Assembly: GCA_902705825.1 (NCBI GenBank)
Contig: CACSIL010000052.1
Span: 1 to 64,000 of the forward strand
Source of the DNA: Halioglobus japonicus
GTDB lineage: Bacteria; Pseudomonadota; Gammaproteobacteria; Pseudomonadales; Halieaceae
Length of the DNA: 64,000 nucleotides
Direction: 5' to 3'
Shown: positions 52,144 to 61,873 of the stretch, piece after piece
How positions within the stretch are numbered: position 1 is the stretch's first letter
Layout of the letters: the number at the start of each line of letters is the position of its first letter
Translations under genes and position numbers: made by a program
The notes under the pieces: model-generated
Databases searched by the model: none
Told to the model about the DNA's origin: nothing
Seen by the model: the letters and a program-made list of their open reading frames with translations, nothing else

Positions 52144-53934
52144 TTAACGGATTCCGATCTGCAACTCAACGCGCAGCGTATCTGCGCTGTTACTCTGCGG
52201 AACCACGATACGCGTCTCCCCGGTGAATTCGTGCTGCGCGGCCTTAACCGCCTCGGCTAATTGCGCAAGCGCCGCCGCCACTGCCTCACCCTCCCCTTCA
52301 AACGACTGGGAGGCGCATTTAAAGGATTCCGTTGTCCTCACCCGAAACCGGCCGCTGCCACCGGTAGAACCGCGAAAGGGTGCGCCCAATTCCACATCAA
52401 CCCCCGCCTCGCTGCGCGGATCGCCGGTCAAAATGATTTGCAAGGGGCCATCGGCGCTGCCACCTGACTTGGCCAGGCTCACATATAGCTTGATCAGGGT
52501 GCCCCGCAGCGCGGCCATTGTTTCGTCCAATGGTTTCGTCGACTGCATGTAATACAACGACATCGGGGGAACAGTTTTTATCTCAAATGCCGCGGGGGCC
52601 TCCTCCTGTGCAGGAGAATCAGCAGGGGTGTCCACATTGCTTTTCACGAGCGTACCTGTGGCCTTCATCTGTTTATCATTTTGCCCGTAACAGATACCCA
52701 CAATCCCGCTGAGCTCGTCCTCCGTAGCGGGCGGTCCGTCCATGAAACGAAGCCACTGCCCTGCCTGTGCATTCACGCCCCCGATCAGCGTCGCATTGAT
52801 GAAGGAACGGCGCGCGCCCACTTCATCACCCAGCTTCAGCTGGCTGACACCCAGCAGCAGATTGGCACGACCTACGTATTTGTCGGGCAGTGGTTTGCCG
52901 CAGGCCAGGAGCATCGTTTGGTACATATTGTCAAAATCCGCATCTTCCATCTGCAATTGGGCCAAATACAGATACAGCTCGATATCCCCACTCAATTTCG
53001 CGGCCTGCTGCAAGGCCTTGCGCGCCTTCTGTTGCTCTCTGGCTTGCAACCAGAACTCGAACAGCCGGCGGTACGTCGTTGCATTTTGCGACACCGCTTG
53101 CGCCGCCAACGCATTCTCCAAAACGTCTGCAGCGCCGTAGGGGTTGTTGTTGGCCGCGTGCAGGCTGGCCAGCAGCAGGATATCGCGCTCGGTAAACGGC
53201 ACGCCTTTATCACGCGCCAGAGCGAGCTGATCGAGCGCCTGCTTCTTTTTATTCTGCTGCAGATACACCGATGCCAGCAGATGCCAGTTCTGCGCGTCGT
53301 CCGGCTGCAACTCCAGCAGGCGACCGAGCAGCACCTCGCACTGCGCAAACGCACCCGCGTGGTAATACAGCGCCAGTGCCTGTTGCATCTGCGCGGCATC
53401 CATCGACAACCCGGCCTTTTGTATACCATCCAGGGCTGCAACGACTCCCACGTACTTACCCAGATGGTGTTGCGCACGGGCCAGCAACAGGAAATCCCCA
53501 ATCTCAGGCACCAGATCAATACTGAGAATTTTCTGCAGCGTCTGTGCTGCCGCCGGGTAATCCTTTTTCAACAGATAAACCTGCGCCAGCTCGCGCAACA
53601 TTTCGCGATTGGCAACATCTGAAAGCCCTTCTGCTGCCAGCGCCTGCTGATAGAAATCGATAGCCTTGTCGTACTGCTTGGCCTCGACGTAGTGCCGGGC
53701 CAGGTGACGGCCAGCACTGGATTTAGCGTAGGACTCCTCAATGCTGCCCAGTTGTTGCTCCAGCTCCTCGATCGACAGCCCGGCGCCCTTGGCCCAGTCA
53801 CCTTCATTGGGCGTTATCAGCACTTTGCTGCGGTACTGGCCATCGTCTGCGGCGGCAACATGAGGCAAAGCCACAGCCCAGAGCAGGCAAATACACAGTG
53901 CTGCAACGCCGGTATGCATTTTCTCAGTCAACAT
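52144..53934 (-). CDS. TPR protein of a TonB system
   Basis: A 596-residue periplasmic protein with a signal peptide (cleavage near VAAADD) and at least five TPR-like repeats (for example residues 75-150 and 230-330). The last 130 residues form an alpha/beta domain with RFRVRTTESFKCASQSFEGEG and a run of helices. It is the last gene of a DUF3450-TtpC-ExbB-ExbD-TonB operon. Similar TPR proteins accompany the second TonB system in Vibrio and marine relatives; the role is unclear, perhaps anchoring to the cell wall. It overlaps the tonB gene by 11 bases. Confidence 0.82.
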   Translation of the reverse strand: MLTEKMHTGVAALCICLLWAVALPHVAAADDGQYRSKVLITPNEGDWAKGAGLSIEELEQQLGSIEESYAKSSAGRHLARHYVEAKQYDKAIDFYQQALAAEGLSDVANREMLRELAQVYLLKKDYPAAAQTLQKILSIDLVPEIGDFLLLARAQHHLGKYVGVVAALDGIQKAGLSMDAAQMQQALALYYHAGAFAQCEVLLGRLLELQPDDAQNWHLLASVYLQQNKKKQALDQLALARDKGVPFTERDILLLASLHAANNNPYGAADVLENALAAQAVSQNATTYRRLFEFWLQAREQQKARKALQQAAKLSGDIELYLYLAQLQMEDADFDNMYQTMLLACGKPLPDKYVGRANLLLGVSQLKLGDEVGARRSFINATLIGGVNAQAGQWLRFMDGPPATEDELSGIVGICYGQNDKQMKATGTLVKSNVDTPADSPAQEEAPAAFEIKTVPPMSLYYMQSTKPLDETMAALRGTLIKLYVSLAKSGGSADGPLQIILTGDPRSEAGVDVELGAPFRGSTGGSGRFRVRTTESFKCASQSFEGEGEAVAAALAQLAEAVKAAQHEFTGETRIVVPQSNSADTLRVELQIGIR

Positions 53935-54613
53935 TCGGTAAATTCTGTGGGTAGTTCTGCCACTTTACTTCCACTTTCTGCGTCAGTATCACGTCGCCTT
54001 TCAAGTCACCGGAAAAGCTGATGCGGTAGGTCCAATCTTCGACAGCCGCGATGACTTTTTCTTCAAAAACACCGCGTGGGCTGGCGTCCAATACGCGCAC
54101 ATCCCTGGTTCTGCCCTGGGCCGTGACCGAGAATGCCACCAGTACCCAGCCGTCAATTTTATTCTGCCAGGCCACCTCCGGCACATTCGGTCGGCGGGTG
54201 TCGAAAGGCACCACCTCTATATAGCCCTGGGCATCCTGCCCACCGACAACGACCTCGCCACTGCCGCCACCCAGCGGCGCACTCCAGCGTTTACCGGATG
54301 CGGCTATATCAATATCCCCCGCGCCCAGATCGAGCGCTGGAATTTCCAGCGTATCGGCGGGAACGGGTGCTGCGGGACTAACGGTGGCCACCGTAAGCGG
54401 CTCCATCGTAGGTTCGTCCAGCGCTTCCGGCTCCGCTTCGGGCTCCGGCTCTTGGGGCGGTGGTTCATCGGGCTCCTGCTGGATGATCTGCACGTCGTTG
54501 TAGACCACGACCGGCACCCCCTCCTCCTTACCCCGCTGGATAAGGCTGTGCATGAACAGAAAAACCACCAGCGTAATCAGCAGTGCACCAACCAGGGCGG
54601 GGATCACTCGCAT
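53924..54613 (-). CDS. tonB: TonB energy-transducing protein
   Basis: A 229-residue inner-membrane-anchored protein: N-terminal helix (LVGALLITLVVFLFMHSLIQ), a Pro/Glu-rich linker (DEPPPQEPEPEAEPEALDEP) and a C-terminal TonB domain from VPEVAWQNKIDGWVLVAFSVTAQGRTRDVRVLDASP onward. It transfers the proton-motive energy gathered by ExbBD to receptors. The ATG at 54613 is the start; earlier codons of the longer frame are shadow sequence. Confidence 0.9.
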   Translation of the reverse strand: MRVIPALVGALLITLVVFLFMHSLIQRGKEEGVPVVVYNDVQIIQQEPDEPPPQEPEPEAEPEALDEPTMEPLTVATVSPAAPVPADTLEIPALDLGAGDIDIAASGKRWSAPLGGGSGEVVVGGQDAQGYIEVVPFDTRRPNVPEVAWQNKIDGWVLVAFSVTAQGRTRDVRVLDASPRGVFEEKVIAAVEDWTYRISFSGDLKGDVILTQKVEVKWQNYPQNLPNVD

Positions 54614-54627
54614 CGTTTGAACCCCGT

Positions 54628-55038
54628 TTACTCCGCGCGCTTGTCGGCGGCGATGGCGATACCCTCGACACCGGCCAGGCGTACCTGATCCATGATATCC
54701 ACCAGCACCCCGGTTGCAGAGTCCGCATCCGATTGAATAATCACCGAGCCTTCGGGGTTGTCGGCATGCAACCGCGCCACAATGGCGCGCACAGAGCGGG
54801 GGTCCACCGGCCGACGGTCGACCCACACTTCACCGGAAGCCGTTATAGCGATAAAAATATTGGCGTTTTCCTGGTTAGCGGCCGTTGCCGCCTGCGGTGT
54901 ATTTACTGTTACACCGGACTCCTTTACGAAGGAGGTCGTAACGATGAAAAAGATCAGCATGATGAAGACGATGTCCAGCATCGGCGTCATGTCCAGCTCA
55001 GTCTCCTCCTGTACCGGGATGTGACGTCTTGCACTCAT
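54628..55038 (-). CDS. exbD: ExbD/TolR proton-channel subunit
   Basis: A 136-residue single-pass membrane protein: ELDMTPMLDIVFIMLIFFIVTTSF, with the functional Asp in the membrane, followed by the periplasmic peptidoglycan-binding domain. It forms the proton channel with ExbB. The stop is 14 bases from the tonB start, and the start overlaps the exbB end. Confidence 0.92.
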   Translation of the reverse strand: MSARRHIPVQEETELDMTPMLDIVFIMLIFFIVTTSFVKESGVTVNTPQAATAANQENANIFIAITASGEVWVDRRPVDPRSVRAIVARLHADNPEGSVIIQSDADSATGVLVDIMDQVRLAGVEGIAIAADKRAE

Positions 55039-55586
55039 GCTTGCACTCCTGCGCTTGCCGTATCATGTGATACCAGCCTGTCCTTCAACTTACTGGCTTC
55101 ACGATCGGCTAGCCGCCGCAGGCGCACGGTAAAATAAATACCAGTGAGTGCAACCACCAGCCCCGCCATAGTGGGAATGGTGGCGCGGTAAATACCACGC
55201 GCCATTGCCTGAGCATCGTCATTGCCGCTGATCGCTATCACTTCAAATACTCCGATCATGCCCAATACCGTACCCAGCAACCCCAACAGCGGACACAACG
55301 CCACCAGCATCTGGATAAAAGGCAGCATCGCGCGCAATTCCAGCTGTACTTCAGAAATGATGGATTCGCGGATTTTTTTCGCGCGCCACGAGATGCGATC
55401 CTCGCGGCTACTCCACTGCTCGATCCACTGCGCAGCACGCCTGGGCCAGGTGAAACGCACAAACCACAAACGCTCCAGAATCAGCAGCCAGAGCAGCAGG
55501 CAGGTAGCAAAGATCACCCACAGTACCGGGCCACCCTGATCAATCAGATCCAGTACGGCATTCGTAACTGCAAAGAGAGGATTCAC
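55035..55586 (-). CDS. exbB: ExbB/MotA-type proton-channel protein
   Basis: A 183-residue membrane protein with three helices and the conserved MotA/TolQ/ExbB block LPFIQMLVALCPLLGLLGTVLGMIGVFEVIA, then GIYRATIPTMAGLVVALTGIYF. It starts with GTG at 55586, overlapping the TGA of the upstream TtpC gene, which makes the operon coupled. Upstream in-frame codons belong to the previous gene's sequence in another frame. Confidence 0.92.
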   Translation of the reverse strand: MNPLFAVTNAVLDLIDQGGPVLWVIFATCLLLWLLILERLWFVRFTWPRRAAQWIEQWSSREDRISWRAKKIRESIISEVQLELRAMLPFIQMLVALCPLLGLLGTVLGMIGVFEVIAISGNDDAQAMARGIYRATIPTMAGLVVALTGIYFTVRLRRLADREASKLKDRLVSHDTASAGVQA

Positions 55587-56968
55587 CGCGCGCGCTCCTG
55601 CTCTTCGGCACTTCTGGCGAGGACGCCCGCGCATTGTTCATCGAGACGCTGGATCATTGATCGCGATAAGTAGGCAATAATGCTGTGACTGAAAAGCAAT
55701 GGAATGGCCACAACAAGACCCAGCACGGTGGTCACCAGCGCCTGGGAAATGCCGCCAGCCATCAGCTTCGGATCGCCGGTGCCAAACAGGCTGATAGCCT
55801 GGAAGGTGAGTATCATGCCCGTCACCGTTCCCAGCAACCCTAACAGGGGCGAAGTGGCGGCCAGCAGTTTGATCACACCATTGCCGCGTTCCAGCGCCGG
55901 CATTTCAGCCAGAACCGCTTCATCCAGTTTCAACTGCAGCAGTTCATCATCGTGTAGATCAATGCCTTCGACCGACTTCAAAACACGGCCAAGCGGGTTT
56001 GAAGCTTTGGGCGCTTGCAGGTTTTTCAGCTGACTGCGAATGCGAAAGTACACCGCACCCAGATAGACGCCACGCCAGCAGGCCATCAACATACCCAGCG
56101 TTCCAAGGCCGATAATAATTAGACCAATCATGCCACCCTGGTCGATGCGCTCGCGCAGACTGGGTGTATAACTGAGCATGCCCAGCAAGCTGCCTCGGCT
56201 GGGATCAAGGGTAATCGATGAAACCACACCGGGCTGCTGCGCAAACTCATTGGCGGCCTCGCGATAGCGAGCCGCGGGTTGCCGACTCAATACCAGCAGT
56301 TCACCGGTCTCGGGCACGAAACGTAAAAACTCGCCGTCGCTAAACGCGGAAAATGGACCGATGCGCAGCACATTGCGCACAGTGGCGCTACCATTAGGCT
56401 GCACCACTGGTGTTTCAAATGTAGTGATCTGAGCGGCCTCCGTCATCTCCTCCTGCAGTAATACCCACAGCGCCTGAATCTCATCGATACTGGGGTGTGT
56501 GGTTGCCGAGGCGAGTTCCTGCAGCTGCTCTCGCCGCTGAGGAAATTGCGCGCTGATCATGGAATCCTGTAACACCGCGGAGAAATCACCGGAGAACTCC
56601 CGGAACGTGCTGGCCAGATCACCCATCTCCTGGACGGCCTCCTCCAGCTGCGTTTGCAAACTTTCAATCTGCGCCGCATTTGATTCAGTGACAGCCAGCA
56701 GCGGCTGATTTTGCTGCTTGTTCCGTTCAAATTCGCGTCGCGACTGCGTCAACAATTCCTGCTGTTGCTGCTTGTCGCGCAGGAATCGCTGTTCCCGCTG
56801 GGCATTGCGCGCCTGCTGCTGTCGTTGGGCCTCACGCACGGATTCCAGCAACTGATTCAGATCGGTAATTTGCTGCTCAGGTAGTGCCTCCTGCGCCGAT
56901 ACCACCACTGCCTGCGATAGACTCACCCACACACAGGCTGCCAACACTGTCCTCACCACAGCCTTCAC
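55583..56968 (-). CDS. ttpC: TtpC-type MotA/ExbB protein with long periplasmic domain
   Basis: A 461-residue protein: signal peptide, a coiled-coil region (about 30-130, rich in Gln/Glu/Arg) and a beta domain with VRNVLRIGPFSAFSDG. The C-terminal part is a MotA/TolQ/ExbB channel domain (LLAATSPLLGLLGTVTGMILTFQAISLFGTGD). This extended ExbB variant is known as TtpC in Vibrio TonB2 systems and is required for their function. It overlaps the DUF3450 gene by 4 bases. Confidence 0.85.
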   Translation of the reverse strand: MKAVVRTVLAACVWVSLSQAVVVSAQEALPEQQITDLNQLLESVREAQRQQQARNAQREQRFLRDKQQQQELLTQSRREFERNKQQNQPLLAVTESNAAQIESLQTQLEEAVQEMGDLASTFREFSGDFSAVLQDSMISAQFPQRREQLQELASATTHPSIDEIQALWVLLQEEMTEAAQITTFETPVVQPNGSATVRNVLRIGPFSAFSDGEFLRFVPETGELLVLSRQPAARYREAANEFAQQPGVVSSITLDPSRGSLLGMLSYTPSLRERIDQGGMIGLIIIGLGTLGMLMACWRGVYLGAVYFRIRSQLKNLQAPKASNPLGRVLKSVEGIDLHDDELLQLKLDEAVLAEMPALERGNGVIKLLAATSPLLGLLGTVTGMILTFQAISLFGTGDPKLMAGGISQALVTTVLGLVVAIPLLFSHSIIAYLSRSMIQRLDEQCAGVLARSAEEQERAR

Positions 56969-57741
56969 GATGCATCTCCCGGCGCTTTCATCGGCAACTG
57001 CAAGAGCTGCGGCGCTACCTGATTCCTGGCTACCCGCAATGCCTGCGTGATATCGCGATTAAACTCAGAAGCCAGTGGCAGCCACTGCTCCTGTTCGCCG
57101 CTCCAATAGCCGCTGTTCGCACCATCCAGCGACTGAAAATACAATGCCACCCTGCCTATTCGAAGGAATTCGACGGAAAGTTCCTCGCCCTGCCACTCCA
57201 GAGGCCCACGCCAGGCTTCAATATTGCTGCCATAGCCCTGCTCCAGTTGATACGCTTCGAGCAGCAAGCGGAATTTTGCCGACACCGATAAGTCGGCCTC
57301 GTTCAGTCGTCGCTTCAACAACAGGACCCCGTTGATGCGCTCTTCGTGATGGAATGGCAAATCCAATACGACAAATTTCTCCAGCGCGTCGGCCATGCTG
57401 CGCATCAGCGGCACAATCCGCTGGCGTGTGATAGACGCCTGGGCTATCTGCCGCTGCAGTTCCTCAATTTGTATACGCTGCGCCTGTTCCAGCCCCTCCA
57501 GCTCACGTGTATAAGCCGCTTGATACTCAACCCCGTCCTGCAGCCGGCGGTATTCTTCCAGCAGCGCCCGGGTCTCGCCCGACAGTTTGTCGATTTTTTT
57601 CTGCGATGAGGCGGCGCTGCTGTTAGTGCCAGACACAACACTCAAACTCTCTTTGACGTCTGCTGCCAATGCATTGGGTACCCACGACGACAACAACGCC
57701 GCGAGGCCTGCGGCTACAGCCTTGTACATACAACGGTGCAT
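56965..57741 (-). CDS. DUF3450 periplasmic coiled-coil protein
   Basis: A 258-residue protein with a signal peptide (cleavage near NALAAD). A long coiled coil follows (LLEEYRRLQDGVEYQAAYTRELEGLEQAQRIQIEELQRQI), then a small beta domain (VEFLRIGRVALYFQSLDG). It is the first gene of the TonB operon; members of this family always occur with TtpC-type ExbB genes. It probably acts as an accessory of the TonB complex. The promoter should lie at 57742-57800. Confidence 0.85.
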   Translation of the reverse strand: MHRCMYKAVAAGLAALLSSWVPNALAADVKESLSVVSGTNSSAASSQKKIDKLSGETRALLEEYRRLQDGVEYQAAYTRELEGLEQAQRIQIEELQRQIAQASITRQRIVPLMRSMADALEKFVVLDLPFHHEERINGVLLLKRRLNEADLSVSAKFRLLLEAYQLEQGYGSNIEAWRGPLEWQGEELSVEFLRIGRVALYFQSLDGANSGYWSGEQEQWLPLASEFNRDITQALRVARNQVAPQLLQLPMKAPGDAS

Positions 57742-57792
57742 TATCCAGTTATTCCTTCTATCAATAGATTCGAGTCGCGTACCCGCTCATAC

Positions 57793-57823
57793 AAAAACGG
57801 CCATCAAAATACAATGATGGCCG
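57793..57823 (-). terminator. Intrinsic terminator of the RND exporter gene
   Basis: CGGCCATCA (57798-57806) pairs with TGATGGCCG (57815-57823), and on the minus strand TTTTTG follows. It lies 30-60 bases past the RND stop codon and just before the DUF3450 start, so it separates the RND/YCF48 operon from the TonB operon. Confidence 0.85.
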
Positions 57824-57855
57824 CCTAATAAGCGCCTGTTTCAGACCGGTCTAAC

Positions 57856-60252
57856 TCAGGCCGTCTGGGAAACATCCTTGGGCTTGATCAAGAATACTGC
57901 CAGTGCCGGCATCAGGATCAGCGCGCCGAACATATTCCAGATAAACATGAAGGTAAGCAATATACCCATATCAGCCTGGAACTTGATCGGTGACAGCGAC
58001 CATGTGACAACACCCGCTGCCAGTGTTACGCCGATCAATGCCACGACACGACCGGTAAAGTTCAGTGTCTCGTAATAGGCCGTAGTGAGATCCTTGCCCT
58101 CGCGGGTTTTCGCCAGAATAACGGTCAATACATACAGCGCGTAGTCGACACCGATACCTACACCCAGTGCAATCACCGGCAGCGTCGCAACTTTAACGCC
58201 GATGCCCAACCACACCATCAACGCCTCACAAAGGATCGAGGTGAGCATCAGTGGCAGCACTGCGCAAATCACACCAGGAACCGAACGGAAAGTCAGAAGA
58301 CACAGCAGTATTACCGCGCCATACACGTAGAACAGCATTTCCGTATTCGCTTTCTTCACGATGATGTTGGTCGCCGCTTCAAAACCGGCGCTACCAGCAG
58401 CACCGAGGAATTGAATATCTGCGCTCGGCCACTCTTCGTTAAATTGTTCCAGCGTATCGACCACCCGGGTAAGCGTCTCTGCCTTGTGATCAGACAGATA
58501 AATAGGCATCGGCCATATCGAACAACCGGGATCGACATAATCCAGGTTTGCCAGTTCTGTCACAGAGTAATTGATGGTGTCCTGGTTGCGGAACAACGCT
58601 TCCCACTTCGGAAAGCCTTCGTTGAGGCCCATCATTATCTGCCGGGTACGAATATTCAGGCCGCTGACATCCTCAACACCTTCGAGCTGACGCATACGCC
58701 ACTCCAGCTCATTCGCCAGGCTCAGGCCCTCGTGATCGATACACCCATTTTCTTCTGTTTTCACAATAACCGCGAAGACGTCGGTGCTGACTGAGTAATT
58801 ATTGATCATAAACTCAACATCACGGTTGTATCGGGAATCAGCCCGCAGTTCCGGCGCACCGGGATCGAGATCACCTATGGCCAAATCCTGCGCGACGTAC
58901 AAACCACCGCCCGCCATCAAAACGCTTATGAAAATGGCCGCTGCTGCAGGTCCTTTTTTAGTGAAGGACAACAGGAAGCGCCAGAGCACGTGCATATCCT
59001 CGGCACTTTTCACTTCTCGACTGGCCAGTGAGGCGCATTTCTTACCAACACCTGTATAGGACAGTGCAACCGGAATCAGGATCAAGTTGGTGAAGATCAG
59101 TACAACCACACCGATACTGGCCGTGATCGCCAGATCCTGAATGACCTGAATCTGGATGATCATCAGGACTGCGAAGCCGACGCCATCGGACAGCAGCGCT
59201 GTCACACCGGCCAGGAACAACCGCCTGAATGTGTACCGTGCCGCAATATAGCGGTGCGTACCACGCCCGATATCCTGTATTACGCCATTCAGCTTTTGCG
59301 CGCCATGGCTCACACCAATGGCGAAGACCAGAAACGGCACAAGAATTGAGAAGGGGTCCAACTCATAACCCAACCACGCCAGGATACCCAACTGCCACGT
59401 CACAGCGATCAGTGTGATGAAAATCACCATGACCGTAGAGCGAATGCAGCGCGTGTACCAATAGAGCAGTATGGTCGCGATCACAACGGCTACTGCAAAG
59501 AACCCCATAACGGCAAACAAACCGTCGATGAGATCCCCAACGAGCTTCGCAAAGCCGATAATGTGTATCGATTTGTCAGGATCATCTGCGGTGAAGCGAT
59601 CGCGTACGTCCTCCAGTTTATTACTGAGATCTGCGTAATCGAGGCGCTCGCCTGTCTCCGGGTTTTTATCCAGCAACGGCACGATAATCGTCATCGATTT
59701 CATGTCGTTTGAAACCAGGTCACCGAGGATGCCCGCTCGGACCATATTGAGCTGAATTTCCGCGATAGACTTCGGTGAATCCGGATCGTAATCGCCGGGA
59801 ATAACTGGCCCGCCCTCAAAGCCTTCCTCTGTCACCACACGCCATCGGGTGTTAGGCGTAAACAGGGATTTCATTCCGTTGCGATCGACACCGGGTACGA
59901 AAAAGATTTCGTCGCTGACTTTTTCCAGATACCTGAGGTTCGCCGGGGTAAATATATTTCCTTCTTTGACGGCGACGACGATACGCAGGTTGTTGCCAAG
60001 CCCCTTCAGTCCATTCTGATTAGCCTGATAATTGAGTACGTACTCATGCGCCTTCGGTAGTGTTTTCTCAAAGCCTGCCTGTAGTTGGATTTTTGTCGCC
60101 TGATAACCAAGTACAATGGTAACCAGTGCGCACAGAATCAAAACAATACCGCGGTGATTAAACACCAACCGTTCGAGCAAACTACCAGACTGATAGTCAA
60201 ACTCCCTGAGATTTCCAATAACCGGCAGATCTGACTGGGTTGCGTGGGCCAT
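57856..60252 (-). CDS. RND/MMPL-family exporter
   Basis: A 798-residue inner-membrane protein with the two-half RND layout: an N-terminal helix, a periplasmic domain (FEKTLPKAHEYVLNYQ), five helices, a second periplasmic loop and five more helices. The central membrane segment has FAIGVSHGAQKLNGV. This MMPL-like group neighbours DUF1302 and YCF48 genes in many gammaproteobacteria and is thought to export hydrophobic molecules; the substrate is unknown. The YCF48 gene starts 21 bases upstream in the same operon. Confidence 0.85.
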   Translation of the reverse strand: MAHATQSDLPVIGNLREFDYQSGSLLERLVFNHRGIVLILCALVTIVLGYQATKIQLQAGFEKTLPKAHEYVLNYQANQNGLKGLGNNLRIVVAVKEGNIFTPANLRYLEKVSDEIFFVPGVDRNGMKSLFTPNTRWRVVTEEGFEGGPVIPGDYDPDSPKSIAEIQLNMVRAGILGDLVSNDMKSMTIIVPLLDKNPETGERLDYADLSNKLEDVRDRFTADDPDKSIHIIGFAKLVGDLIDGLFAVMGFFAVAVVIATILLYWYTRCIRSTVMVIFITLIAVTWQLGILAWLGYELDPFSILVPFLVFAIGVSHGAQKLNGVIQDIGRGTHRYIAARYTFRRLFLAGVTALLSDGVGFAVLMIIQIQVIQDLAITASIGVVVLIFTNLILIPVALSYTGVGKKCASLASREVKSAEDMHVLWRFLLSFTKKGPAAAAIFISVLMAGGGLYVAQDLAIGDLDPGAPELRADSRYNRDVEFMINNYSVSTDVFAVIVKTEENGCIDHEGLSLANELEWRMRQLEGVEDVSGLNIRTRQIMMGLNEGFPKWEALFRNQDTINYSVTELANLDYVDPGCSIWPMPIYLSDHKAETLTRVVDTLEQFNEEWPSADIQFLGAAGSAGFEAATNIIVKKANTEMLFYVYGAVILLCLLTFRSVPGVICAVLPLMLTSILCEALMVWLGIGVKVATLPVIALGVGIGVDYALYVLTVILAKTREGKDLTTAYYETLNFTGRVVALIGVTLAAGVVTWSLSPIKFQADMGILLTFMFIWNMFGALILMPALAVFLIKPKDVSQTA

Positions 60253-60272
60253 TACTTATTCTCCAAATTCTG

Positions 60273-61376
60273 TTATTTCGGCAACTTAACTTTGCGAATA
60301 CCGTTAGGACCACCCAACAACAGCGTGCCGTCCGGACCTTCTGCGACTGCATAAATATAGCCGCTGCTGGTATAAAGCTGCCCACCGCCCGCTATCGGTA
60401 CGTTGGCAAAGCTGACCCCGTTGTTCTTGCTCACCAATACCTCGCCGCCAATGCCCACCGCCACGAGGCGACCATCAGACAGCTGTATAGAATCGACAAT
60501 TGCACTGGTAGGCGGTTTTTTCACCGTTTTCCAAGTGACGCCGACATCGTTTGTGAGAAACATATTGCCACGCAAGCCGCCTATTACGAGACCTCCTTTG
60601 GCGGTATTGACGATGGTGAAGAAGCTCCCTTCCCAGGGCACATTCTCTACCCTTTCGGCGATTTCCTCATTGATGTCGATAGACAACAAAAGACCGGCCT
60701 CGCCACTTGCAAAGAACTTACCCTTTCCGGGCAGCGGGGCGAAATCGAATATATGGAAGAAGCCGTCGTTCTCGATATTCTCCAGTACAGGAACCCAATC
60801 CTTGCCGCCATTTTCAGTTTCAAGTGTCATACCGTAGGCGCCCAGGGCATAACCGTGGTCCTTGGTAGGGAATGAGACTCTGAATAAGGGCTTATCCGCG
60901 CCCTGTGATATCGCGAACTCCATTTCTTCGACCAGATAAGGCAAATTCTCGTTCTCGGGATCGGCTTCCGCCAACGCCTGATAATATGCCAGACCTTCCT
61001 TGCCGTAGCGCAGGCCGTCGTATTGCTTCACCCAGGTTTTTCCACCGTCACTGGAGTGCAATATCACGCCCTCATGCCCTACCGCCCAACCCAGTTCCGG
61101 TGTAGGAAAGTCGATATCAAGAATACTGCTGCGCACAGGGACCTCAGCCTGTTCCCAGCTTTCGCCGCCGTCATCTGAATACAATATATGCCCGTGCTGC
61201 CCGGTGGCAAAATAGCGATCGCCAAATTTATTGATGGAGTAAATCAGGGATTGGGATGCCAACTCACTTGGAATGGCCGGCAAGTCCAGCACATCATACT
61301 TTTTTGATTCTGGCGCCGCCGAGGATGTCGCTGCCAGAGTCAGGGCGCATATCAGCACAACTATTTTTAACTTCAT
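60273..61376 (-). CDS. YCF48/BNR-repeat protein
   Basis: A 367-residue secreted beta-propeller protein with a signal peptide (cleavage near SSAAPE). The BNR-type repeat S.DGG.TW is seen as YSDDGGESWEQ, HSSDGGKTWVK, ETENGGKDWVP and NDVGVTWKT. It is like YCF48 (Hcf136), a PSII assembly factor in plants, but is found here beside an RND exporter and DUF1302 gene as in other non-phototrophs. It probably supports assembly or stability of that transport system. The ATG at 61376 follows GGAAG. Confidence 0.82.
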   Translation of the reverse strand: MKLKIVVLICALTLAATSSAAPESKKYDVLDLPAIPSELASQSLIYSINKFGDRYFATGQHGHILYSDDGGESWEQAEVPVRSSILDIDFPTPELGWAVGHEGVILHSSDGGKTWVKQYDGLRYGKEGLAYYQALAEADPENENLPYLVEEMEFAISQGADKPLFRVSFPTKDHGYALGAYGMTLETENGGKDWVPVLENIENDGFFHIFDFAPLPGKGKFFASGEAGLLLSIDINEEIAERVENVPWEGSFFTIVNTAKGGLVIGGLRGNMFLTNDVGVTWKTVKKPPTSAIVDSIQLSDGRLVAVGIGGEVLVSKNNGVSFANVPIAGGGQLYTSSGYIYAVAEGPDGTLLLGGPNGIRKVKLPK

Positions 61377-61873
61377 ATCACGACTTCCATTACTAACAAT
61401 CATAAGGAGAGAATCCAACCATCGCGATTCCCTTCAAATCAGCAGCACCGACATTCTTCTGAGCGGACGCATCTCGGGGAAAAAAACCCTGCTGCTAAGC
61501 ACACACCCTGAACATTACGAATTCCAACTGTACTCTGTGAGTTTAGCTGATCCATGAGCACCTGCTGCCAATTTGTTATTAAACGGCCTCATCAGTAGAG
61601 TTCTGCTCTCCACATTTTGCTGCTTTCCCGTGCCAGCTATGCGACCGGTCGGATCGACTCCAAGTAACAACAGAGCCATGCCGGTTTGCGCCAATCATAT
61701 CAGCTATTACTAATGGAACAACACCCGTGGCGTTTGAATTCCCAAATTCCTTCGGGTGATCGAGTACCACGGGACGCTCACACCCCAGATGGGGCACAGC
61801 GTTATCAAACATGGACGAATCAAAGCGCGCCTGAATATCCAGAGTTCTCGCCCACGGACGCTGCCAGGATGAG
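61377..61873. other. Intergenic region, about 500 bp
   Basis: It should carry the promoter of the YCF48-RND operon. A minus-strand frame at 61579-61812 contains FGNSNATGVVPLVIADMIG, which faintly recalls the C-terminus of ketoacyl-ACP synthase III, but no motif confirms it. No other signal was recognised. Confidence 0.35.

Noticed and set aside
61579-61812. Minus-strand frame with FGNSNATGVVPLVIADMIG, like a KAS III C-terminal end
   Set aside because: Only a short stretch is similar from memory; no active-site residues are present and the rest of the frame is not similar. Kept as a note in the intergenic entry.
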